Assembly: GCA_034401795.1 (NCBI GenBank)
Contig: CM067365.1
Span: 11,789,797-11,853,796 of the forward strand
Origin: Chaetoderma sp. LZ-2023a
Taxonomy: Eukaryota; Mollusca; Caudofoveata; Chaetodermatida; Chaetodermatidae
Direction: 5' to 3'
Length of the DNA: 64,000 nt
Below the pieces are notes generated by a model. That model saw only the letters and a program-made list of their open reading frames with translations, was not told the DNA's origin and did no database searches. The translations under genes and the position numbers were made by a program. Positions within the stretch are counted from its first letter, which is position 1. Every line of letters begins with the position of its first letter. Shown one piece after another: positions 55,272 to 64,000 of this stretch.

Positions 55272-55735
55272 ACAGGTGTAGGAGTAGACCCGTGTGGCGA
55301 GTGCAACTATCCAACAAATGAAAAGTGCCTCGTCAATCAATGACAAATAAGTCAATCATTGAAGCCAGTGGGCTGATTCTTTAAAGATCAGCGGGTGTAG
55401 TAGCATTTGGGTGGTATAATACATATAGTCGGCAGAAAAATTACAGAAAAATAGATGGCGCTCTTGTTTACATTTTCAATTTACTTTATTGTAAGGTTTT
55501 GTAAATTACCATTCAATCCATGTGTGGTAGTAGGCCCGTGTGGCAAGTGCAACTATTCAACAAATGAAAAGTGACTCGTCAATCAATGACAAATAAGCCA
55601 ATCATTGACGCCAGTGGGCTGATTTGGGTAGCATAACATATATAGTCAGCAGGAAAATTACAGAAAAACAGATGGAAATAGATGGCGCTCTTGTTTACAT
55701 TTTTTTTACTTTGTTGTAAGGTTTTGTAAATTACA
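55272..55735. repeat. Tandem duplication of about 215-240 bp
   Basis: Copies 55272-55508 and 55525-55733 share CCCGTGTGGCGAGTGCAACT, CGTCAATCAATGACAAATAA, GATGGCGCTCTTGTTTACAT and GTAAGGTTTTGTAAATTAC. The second lacks about 30 bases around the GATCAGCGGG segment. No gene; 55736-55960 has none either. Confidence 0.88.
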
Positions 55736-55964
55736 CGGGAACAAAAAAGCCTATAAAACCCTGTGCAAGTTTCTAAAATTACCTGTGACGATTTTATAAT
55801 TCAATGGCAACTTACTTTATCCATTGATTATTAAATTACTCCAGTCTGTTTATTTGTTAACATGAATTATTAAACACAACACTATCAAAGTGCAGACTAA
55901 AATGAATAACAGGAAACAGATTAATTAAAAGACACAGATAAATCAGCTGTAGTAATTAAATGAT

Positions 55965-58900
55965 CTAAGCTAGTGCAGGCTCATTTATTTTTACAGTTCC
56001 CAACTCTATTGAACCTATGTTTGTTTTGCACCATATGTCCTTGAATACATTTTCTTTACCATGCTGCTTTAATCTAAAATATTGGCAAGGAATATGATTC
56101 AGCAGCAATGAACGAGACTTTATTGCTCTATTGTGATTGCCCATAGATGGATTTTTCGCCTGTTCACACCGATGTTTCCAAATGGCCCAAACACCTATGG
56201 TTAGCATTGTTATTAAAATAGTCCTTTCAGACTTTATGATATTTACACCGCTTGATACAAATCCTCTAAATAAGACTACATGCGTTTCTAGAACAATGGG
56301 CTTCGCTCCAAATTGTGCCAAGATTTGTGTGATATAGTCACAAAATTGTGACGATATTGGACATTCTGCAAATAAATGCTCGATTGTTTCCTCGTCTGTT
56401 TGACATAAGTAACACCTATCAGAAGTCGTAATATTGAACGTGTATGTCAAGTGTCCCACCCATAAATCACGAGCCATATTTGGTATGTATAGAGAATGTA
56501 AGATTTTCCATACATTTTTCCGACTGGATGGTTTATAGCTTGAGTCATCCCATCTCCTAATTGCTATGGGAGGTGTTACTTGTTTTCGTCTCATAATGTG
56601 GTACCATTCCTTGGATCTCATCTTGTATTTTAACATCTCATCATCAAGAACTAATGCAGGTTGTGTAGTCAAACTATTATTATTTACATTTGGCAGACGA
56701 AACCATTCAATTGGTACAGCATGTTTTATTTTATTTAGCAACCGCTGGACATCTATATGCCTCATATGTGTTTTTCTAGCTACTTCTTGCATTGAAATCC
56801 ATCTACGTGTTTGAGGGTGTATCATATCAGATAAATGTTGAATGCCATATTTTGCAAAGGACGGTAGATAAAGTACTGCATTGTTATAACATATATTACT
56901 ATTGCCCCACAATTGCTGTTCTAGTACTTCCTTCCAGCACGTAGGTGGAGGCATGTATCTGTCAAATATTTCTAACTCCTTAACTTGATCTTTAAATACA
57001 TCTGGTATCATTTGGCTATTCGGAGGTGGCGTCTTTGAGGTAAAAACATGCTCCGCAAGAAATGGTTCTACAATTCTCTCCATGAGAGCTCGTGAAACAC
57101 ATGCTCACGTCTCATCTGATGTAATAAGTTCATTAAAAAATTGTAACCTTAAAGAAACACATTTCACTTTAATACCAATTAAATCAAGTCCTCCTTCTAA
57201 CTTAGCATTATTGAGAACACGATGGGAAACTAAATGATTCTTTTCTTCCCATATTAATGACAATATCAACTCATTAACCTCCTTTTCTACATGTTTTGGC
57301 GTGTGTACAACAGATGCTGTATACCATAGCCCAGATAATACCAAGTTATTGACAACAAACACTCTACCAAAAATTGAAAGACGACGACGCTTCCAATTTG
57401 CTAATATTCTCTTAAGCTTAGATACTCGTTCATTCCAATTTTGTGTTGTATTCGATTTCCTGCTAAAATAGATGCCTAAAATCTTAATGGTATCATTAGA
57501 CCAATTGATTTCAAGTGGCTGGTCATTCCGCTCTTTCCATGGCCCCAAAAATAATCCTTTGGATTTTCCTTTATTGATTTTCAAACCAGATGCATTTTGG
57601 AACATTTCGAGTACATGGTTTAAAATTGCAAAATCACTGTTTGAACTAGCAAACACAGTTGTGTCATCAGAATATTGTGACAGCTTAAGTGGTCTTTCTA
57701 TGCCACGAATACTTAGCCTTGAAAGTTATTATTTTGCCTCAATGCTATGCCAAGAGATTCCATCACAATAACAAATAATAATGGCGATAGGGAACACCCC
57801 TGTCTAACACCACGTTCTAAGACAATTTCTCTGGATAATTGATTGTTCATTAAATAGCTACTCTTGATATCCGTATATATAATCTTAACCCATTTAATAA
57901 AGTTTGAGCCTAACCCAAACGAGTGCATTAAGGCTTAAAAGAATTTAAGAATTAAAAAGAAAATCTCATTCCACACGGTCAAATGCCTTTTCGTTGTCCA
58001 AAGCAATCACAGCTGAAGGGATGCTATCCTTCTCAACGAATTGTATAAGGTCTCTTATTAACATGGTATTGGTTAAAATTGTCCTCCTAGATACAGCACA
58101 TGTCTGCTCTGTTCCAATGATTTCTCCTAAAACACTACCTAGTTTCAATGTTAGTGCTCTGGATATTATTTTGTAGTCTACACATAGTAGAGAAATTGGT
58201 CTGTAATTCTGAATTAGACGTCTGTCATTTCGTTTATATATTAGCCTTATGTATGCCCTAGCCATAGTTGGTGGTAAATGGCCGTTCTAAACAATTTCAG
58301 TAGCTAATTCTTCCATTATTGGACCTACAAGGTGCCAACACGTTTGGTAAAATTCAACTGGAAGGACATCACACCCCAGTGATTTTTCTAGTTTCATACC
58401 GTTAAGGGATTTAGTTAAATCTTCTAGTGTTAAGGGTTGATCACAAAATTCACTGCCTGTGTTTGACACCTTTTTGTCTATATTTGCTAACAAATCCAAT
58501 TTTGCATCTTCATCAATTCCCTCTGACTTGTACAATGACTCATAGTAATTGCATACAATAGTACTCATTTCATTGTTGGTAAAGAGGGTTGAACCATCCG
58601 GCATGTTTAATGAGCACATCACCTTATCTATTGCCCGTGCTTTTTCTAATGTGGACAAATATCAGGTTGGCTTTTCCCCTTCTGCGTGCATCTGGGCTCT
58701 TGCTCTAATTTTTGCACCCTCAAACTCATATTGTTCTATATCTCTTATTTTACTTTTAATTTTAACCAGTAATTCATATTAATTATCTTCACCATTATTT
58801 ACTTTAGCATTAAGTTTCATCAGTGATTGATGAAGTGTTTTCTTGTGTTTGCGTATTTCCCGTGCTTTTCTAATAGCATACTTTCGGGAAACATACTTTA

Positions 58901-59760
58901 AATCCAGTTTTACATCCTCCCACCATTGCAATGCGCTCTTATATGATGCTTTCCTATTAATCCAATGTTGCCAACAGCTCTCTATATTATTTTTATAAAA
59001 TTCTCCTCCCATCAGTGTTGTGTTTAATTTCCAAAACCCAACCCCTTTTGTGACCCAATCAGCATTGGCAAAGGTTACACAAACCATGTTATGATCTGAG
59101 AATGCGACTGGCTTAATATTAACATCTCTCCAGTACCCAGTCAACAATCTATTCACATAAATTCTGTCGATCCTTGAACCAACTTTACCATCTGCCGAAA
59201 AACATGTAAGATCTTTACCATGAGGTTTTGATATTGTATAGGTGTCAACTAAATTTTCATTATCACATATTTCTTTTAAGAGTCTATGTGATGTATCAGT
59301 ATAAGTTGAAGTTGCATTCCTGTCATTTTCTTTGTCTACGACTCAATTAAAATCACCACCCATTACTAAGTTTTCAGTGATGTTATCTGGTGCTGTTGTA
59401 GACATCTCAGTAAAAGAATTACGACGTAGTTGATGAGATGCAGGTGCATATATACACAGCAACGTGAAACGTGTTTGTTGTATATCTAGCGTGACTCTCA
59501 CCCAGCAACCATTTGCACCTGATGCTGAAGAGATTATACTTACATAGGCTGAACAACGAGGGAGTATAACAATTGCTACGCCTGCACTATTATCTTGAGA
59601 TAATGAATAGAATATTCTGGATCCAGAAATCTTTTCTAAATTATCGTATGATTCTGACTTCTGAATTTTTGTTTCCTGTATCAAAACAATGTCAATCTGC
59701 TAATTTTTCAGAGTCTCTAGTAAGTTACGTTGTTTTATGTCACTATTTAAGCCCCTACAA
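55965..59760 (-). pseudogene. LINE C ORF2: endonuclease, reverse transcriptase, zinc motif
   Basis: From right to left: LNCRGLNSDIKQRNLLETLK (about 59750-59705), IQETKIQ and VMGGDFN (59690-59343) of an APE endonuclease; a middle region to 58779; RT fingers and palm at 58265-57966, with ALDNEKAFDRVE as the first catalytic box; GVRQGCSLSPLLFVIVME at about 57830; then KINKGKSKGLFLG and ILGIYFSRK at 57656-57105. The last 372-codon frame (57083-55965) ends with CYLCQTDEETIEHLFAECP, a CCHC-type zinc motif. The catalytic YxDD region between 57713 and 57656 spans a break. At least six frames, so not active. Confidence 0.88.
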
Positions 59761-61096
59761 TTGAGTGTGCAAATTAGCATAAAAAGTAATATAATGATGT
59801 GTATAACCACCATTATTAAGCTAACTAGATTTAGTTTTTTTCGACCCTTAGACCATTTACCTATTTTACTCGCAAATGCTGGACTACATAGCTCAACTTT
59901 TTCCAAATGCTTATGTTTTAACATAACTGAATCATGACGCAGATGCCTATATTTAACCCCTTTTGCCGTCACATATGGAACTAACACCTCTCCTGCCTCT
60001 GACCTGTAAATGACCATTTCATCGGGTGATTTAGAACTCAGTGTTTGAATGGATATATCGGATTCAGTGACTGACATATTATCGTCTTCTATATCACTTT
60101 CCTCTATTTCTGATTCAGAACTCTCTCCATCTTTCTGTCGCTTTGTTCCACTCAATCGATCCGAGACACCAATTACTTTCTCTATATTATTTAAATCGTC
60201 TAGATTGAGTGTACTCAGTGGAATATCAAAGTTAGTTTCAGTATCTTGCGACCTGGATTTGACTTGTCCTAAATTAAAACTCTCTTCCAGAGGGTATTGA
60301 TCATCATCTTCAACTTGTGTGGAATTAGCCTCTCTGACATCAGACTTGGATTGACTTGTTACTGGAGTAAGACCTAGCCCCTCATCTAGAACCTCTATTT
60401 CATTGCCTGCAACTACAGCGGATGGATTCTTAGTTTTTTCACCATGCTTCTCATTAACATGGACTTCAGCTACAATCTCAGCAACTACTGTTTCGATGAC
60501 ATTTTCTTTAGCAACGTGCTTCCCATTAACATGGATTTCAGCTACAATCTCAGCAGCTACCGGTTCTATGACATTATCTTTAGAGACAACTTGCTCTGCA
60601 CTTTTATCAGCACCCTTTTTGACGTATTTGTTCTGCGGGCATCGCCTCTTAAAATGATCAGATGTTCCACAAACTAGACATTTGTTTAGGTTAGGGCAAT
60701 CTGTTGCAAGATGTTCTGTGCTTAAGCAGATTCTACACTCTTTGATTTGGCAAGATTTGGCAAGATAAATCGACCATCTATCGTCACCTTACTTGGGAGA
60801 GGTTGTTCTACCTTTTCGAACCAAATTCTTCTGATGCCATTTTCTAAGGTTCGATCAAATGGATAGGTCCCGTGTTCTACTTTGTCCACTTTTCCATACT
60901 TGATCAATTCATTGATAACCCATTCATCTGGGATCTCTAATGGAACCTTCATCTTGACTAACAGACGATCAGAATCTATTTCCTCCACATTACACACCTC
61001 ACCCTTCACGACAAGGACCTCGTCGAGCAACTTTTCCTTCACACTTTCATTAACTACGGTGACATTCCATACAGATTTGGAAACATACGCTAGGTG
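59761..61096 (-). pseudogene. LINE C ORF1: zinc-knuckle nucleic-acid-binding protein, truncated
   Basis: ORF1 proteins of this group coat the element's RNA. Reading from 61096, the frame holds VWNVTVVNESVKEKLLDEVL, an acidic middle, then Cys knuckles near 60725-60630 (CLVCGTSDHFKRRCPQ is one). Next comes a doubled segment of about 24 residues (ENVIETVVAEIVAEVHVNEK and its partner, about 60600-60440), and a Ser/Glu/Asp-rich tail at 60155-60040. The frame passes from 60155 to 59700 without a stop, straight into ORF2's first residues. The N terminus is cut off at the junction with LINE D; a frame change lies near 60722. Confidence 0.75.
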
Positions 61097-62850
61097 TATT
61101 CTTGGATCTTTCCAAAGCCTTCGATACAATTGATCATACAATGTTACTGCAAAAGCTTGCATACTATGGAATAAGATGTACTGCATTGAACTGGATACAG
61201 AGTTACCTGTCAAACAGGGAACAGTGTGTACAATTCAATGGGGCTATCAGTGAATACAAAAATATAGTTTTGGTGTTCCCCAAGGTTCAGTTCTTGGGCC
61301 CCTGCTCTTTCTCCTATATATGAATGACATACCCAAAGTCTGCAAACATCTCTCACTAATACTTTTTGCAGACGACACAAATGCTTTCTGCAGCCACAAG
61401 GATATAGAAATTCTATACAAAAATGTCAATAATGAAATGGCGAAATTAAGAGACTGGTTTAAAGTAAACAAATTATCCTTAAATATATCAAAAACTAATT
61501 ATATACTATTCACAAAATCTAAGAAACTAAAAGAAATAGCTCTCCCAAACCTCTATATCGACAACCAGATAATTCAAGAAGCACAATATGCTAAGTTTTT
61601 AGGCGTATATCTGGACAAAAATTTAACATGGGAGAAGCATATTGAAATTATTACTACCAGGGTAGCAAAAAGCATTGGCATCATTCGCAGACTGAAACCC
61701 TATCTAACACCTAATATTATTAAAAACCTGTATTGCACAATGATACTTCCTCACATCACCTACTGCAATGCTATCTGGACTAATACATCTCAAGCTAGAC
61801 TAAAAAATCCTAAAATCTCTGCACAAGCAATCTATTAAACTATTTTCACAAACAGCAGGTGGCCAGGATATCTTTAAATCAGAAAAGGTCTTAAAACTTG
61901 AGGACATAGGAGGGCTCCAACTATACACAATCTTATGGGACTTCCACAATGGCAACTTACCCTCATCCTTATCTAACATTTTTATGCTCAATGCACAATT
62001 GCATCCTCACAACACAAGAACAAGAAATAACCTCCATTCAACGCACCACCAAACAAAAGCAGCACAGCAAAAACCCTCATACAAAGCAATTCAGTTATGG
62101 AATAATACAGACACAAGCACACGCACAGACATCATAAAGCTACAGTACTTTAAGCAGAATATCAAAAAGAAGATTATAGAACCCTACTAGACTCTGGAAA
62201 ACACTCACCATCATGGCATGCTATTCTCATACTTGCACCCAGTCACCAGAACAAATAATAATAATAATATTAATAATAATAATAAGAATAAGAATATCTG
62301 TCATAATGGTAACTACCAAACAACTACCTCTACCATCACAGCCTAAAAAAAAAAAAAAAAAAAATTAATACTTTGTCATTGATAATATAGTAATATAGAA
62401 TTATTAACTTAAGCAAGATAAGCACACATCCCTCTGTCATGTCTTTCCCTGTAAAAATATAAATTGTCATTCGTCTATTAACTGTTGGACTGCTGGAAGC
62501 GGACAATAACTCCAATTGGCAATGACTCTGGATTGGCTGAGTATTTTAGAAAAAATTTGACTGAAAGTTGTTTGTGGCTTAGAGGTACTCAGCATACCCT
62601 GAGTTAGGCTCTATGGAAAATGTAGACTGCAGAGGCTTGGCAGCGAGACAGTTAACTATATGTATATATAGGACTATAACATGTTAACCTTATGTGTTCA
62701 GTATTCTCATTTCCTATATTGTTGTTATATGTTATATGTAGGGGTCCACCGCCACATAGGCTCTGCCTTTGGTGGACTACCTGTTGTGAAACTGTAAATG
62801 TATATTCTATATCAAAATAAATAATCTTGGACTTGAACTTGAACTTGAAA
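61096..62850 (+). mobile_element. LINE D: CR1/Jockey-like retrotransposon, 5'-truncated
   Basis: Begins inside the RT at FLDLSKAFDTIDH. Coding runs to about 62190. A 3' region holds an A20 run at 62345-62364 and ends ATAAATAATCTTGGACTTGA with ACTTGA repeats (62815-62848), a short-repeat tail as in many CR1-like elements. Confidence 0.88.
61102..62190 (+). pseudogene. LINE D reverse transcriptase C-terminal part
   Basis: Frame 61102-61323 carries DLSKAFDTIDHTMLLQKL and SYLSNREQCVQFNG. A frameshift near 61260, at the point where a GVPQGSVLGP-type block is expected, changes frame. Frame 61320-61838 has SLILFADDTNAFCS, the catalytic box, and KFLGVYLDKNLTWEKHI. A further frame to 62190 has the C terminus (LHPHNTRTRNN). 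Short life since insertion is suggested by the small number of lesions. Confidence 0.88.
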
Positions 62851-63242
62851 CGTTAATGAGACCTTGAAGGACCCGTGGCCCTGCCCCAACTACATCCTTC
62901 AACCCATGATACACCTCAATTGCCGAAACCCCCAAGCCTTTGCCGTGATTTTAAGACTCAGGGTACGCTTATAGGAGGTTGCCATGGTGTTTTAATAAAA
63001 GAGGAAACCCATACCACTACAATATACAAGGGGTAATACAAATATATAATACCAAGACGTCAGGGAAAGAGCTAAACACTAAATAAATAGTGTCCCCTTT
63101 TGAAACCCTGACACCTACCAACAAATATACGAATAGATAGTACAGTCGTATACTTGTTAGTTTGAATCACTTTCTAAGTGGTTCACTAACACCTAACCGA
63201 TTAAAGTGGTTTCCTAATGCATACTAACATATTACAGTCATA
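62851..63242. other. Sequence between LINE D and the Tc1 element
   Basis: No gene or repeat recognised. A TTTAATAAA signal-like site occurs near 62989. Confidence 0.4.
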
Positions 63243-64000
63243 TATACACCTGTGCAAAAGTTAAGCACCACCCTATTTTTACGCACATGCGAGGGTATAT
63301 TCATGTGCTATGAAGAAAGCAATAGCATAAACATTTATGTACCCATCCATCTTAGTGCAAGAGGTAATAATGCAACTAGAGGAATGCTGATTATGATGGT
63401 GGGGAAACACTGTATGTTTTTGTTTGAACTTGAAAACGAGGCCTGAATATGGTTACGTTGACACAACTGACAACTATTGCCCTACAGTTGACACACGTGG
63501 CTAGATTGTCATTAATGGTGTCTGAAAACGAAGTTTAACATCTGTGCACGAGTTTGAGACTGTCATTATTAATACCGGGTATATCCACCTTGTGCCTGGA
63601 TGACGGCCTGGACACGACGTCTCATGCTGGTCACCAACCGACTGATACGCCATTGTGGTATTCGTTGCCATTCAAGATGGAGTGCGTCTGTTAATTCCTG
63701 TAGGTTCTGCACAGGAGGATCCCTCCTTCTCACCATGTTTCCCAGAATGTCCCAGATATGCTCAATAGGGTTCATGCCAGGGCTCCTTGCTGGCCATGGT
63801 AGGGTTTCGATGGCATTCTGGCGGAGGTATTCATGCACAGCTCTAGCACGATGTGGTCGGGCGTTGTCATCCATGAATATAGGGTGGGTTCCAGGTGCAT
63901 GATTTACAAAATGAGGGACCACAACTCTATCCAGTATGGAATCTTGATATCTTTGTCCATTTAGTGTTCCAGGTACAGTCAACAGATCCAGCTTACAATC
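63243..64000 (-). mobile_element. Tc1-type transposon, partial at window end
   Basis: Inverted-repeat end TACACCTGTGCAAAAGTTAA at about 63245 next to TATA, a 300-base non-coding stretch, then the transposase C terminus on the minus strand. The other end lies outside the window. The same end sequence appears inverted at bases 49-73. Confidence 0.9.
63569..64000 (-). CDS. Tc1-type transposase, C-terminal part
   Basis: Cuts and pastes the element at TA sites. The visible 137+ residues are open and run off the window. IFMDDNARPHRA holds the second catalytic Asp, and SPGMNPIEHIWD holds the catalytic Glu. Thirty-four residues separate them, the DD34E spacing of Tc1. The C-terminal end is AQGGYTRY. 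The first catalytic Asp and the DNA-binding domain lie outside. The visible part has no lesion, so a recent insertion is likely. Confidence 0.93.
   Translation of the reverse strand, partial: DCKLDLLTVPGTLNGQRYQDSILDRVVVPHFVNHAPGTHPIFMDDNARPHRARAVHEYLRQNAIETLPWPARSPGMNPIEHIWDILGNMVRRRDPPVQNLQELTDALHLEWQRIPQWRISRLVTSMRRRVQAVIQAQGGYTRY

Larger units (their letters stand above)
55965..61096 (-). mobile_element. LINE C: Tx1/L1-like non-LTR retrotransposon, 5'-truncated
   Basis: ORF1 and ORF2 on the minus strand, ORF2 disabled by a few stops and shifts. The RT block order and motifs (SLLCVDYKIISRALTLKL; TEQTCAVSRR; GVRQGCSLSPLLF) resemble Tx1-type L1 elements. The left part of ORF1 is missing at 61096, where another LINE starts in the opposite direction. 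Confidence 0.88.

Noticed and set aside
56137-60300. Plus-strand frames of 60-100 codons across LINE C
   Set aside because: Antisense shadows of the minus-strand ORFs.
63600-63902. 100-codon plus frame across the Tc1 transposase
   Set aside because: Antisense of the transposase, which carries the DDE motifs.

Overview
The window comes from an animal nuclear genome and is almost certainly from a marine invertebrate; the species cannot be fixed from the sequence. Evidence is a spliced integrin beta gene, at least five retroelements (four LINE lineages and a Penelope-like element), a Maverick/Polinton, a Tc1 transposon, several MITE-like families and dense microsatellites. No bacterial-type operon, rRNA gene or convincing tRNA gene was seen.

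Host gene. One plus-strand integrin beta subunit gene runs through most of the window. Eleven exons (871-1002, 1973-2069, 8825-8909, 10569-10655, 13619-13702, 16456-16533, 17174-17359, 19956-20035, 27284-27335, 29259-29414, 50333-50475) join with matching intron phases and no stop codon. They give about 393 residues, from the start of the beta-I domain through the hybrid domain to the first I-EGF module. The N-terminal PSI exons and the rest of the I-EGF, tail, membrane and cytoplasmic exons are not seen. The protein is unusual: the MIDAS motif reads DLSKT, the ADMIDAS aspartate pair is absent, and the specificity-determining loop has only two residues between its cysteines.

Region by region. 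1-30 kb holds exons 1-10 in introns filled with a dead LINE (4.2-7.3 kb), a LINE RT fragment (13.7-14.2 kb), many copies of a roughly 400-bp MITE rich in TGACGTCA, a strand-switching 20-bp satellite (11.5-12.4 kb), a minisatellite that copies an exon-intron junction (16.5-16.96 kb), a nearly intact Penelope-like element between two (CAT)n arrays (23.1-25.8 kb), and 1.8 kb of CTC-rich and CTA-repeat DNA abutting exon 10. 30.2-50.0 kb is a 19.7-kb Maverick/Polinton inserted into a MITE copy inside intron 10. 50.7-55.2 kb is a broken LINE carrying two nested insertions. 55.9-61.1 kb is a minus-strand LINE resembling the Tx1/L1 group, meeting head-to-head a plus-strand CR1/Jockey-like LINE (61.1-62.85 kb). 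63.24-64.0 kb is the end of a Tc1-type transposon.

The Polinton. Long terminal inverted repeats contain subterminal tandem units. An AT-rich left block has a PC4-like ssDNA-binding protein and small unknown proteins. A visibly GC-richer middle block (34.5-41.0 kb) has genes on both strands, including a packaging-type ATPase, glycine-rich membrane proteins and an overlapping pair of candidate structural proteins. An AT-rich right block carries a heavily mutated protein-primed family B DNA polymerase. I could not recognise an integrase or a cysteine protease. PolB, ATPase and several other genes are broken, so this copy is a fossil, but some middle-block frames remain open. This middle block with its unrecognised proteins is the best candidate here for an undescribed system.
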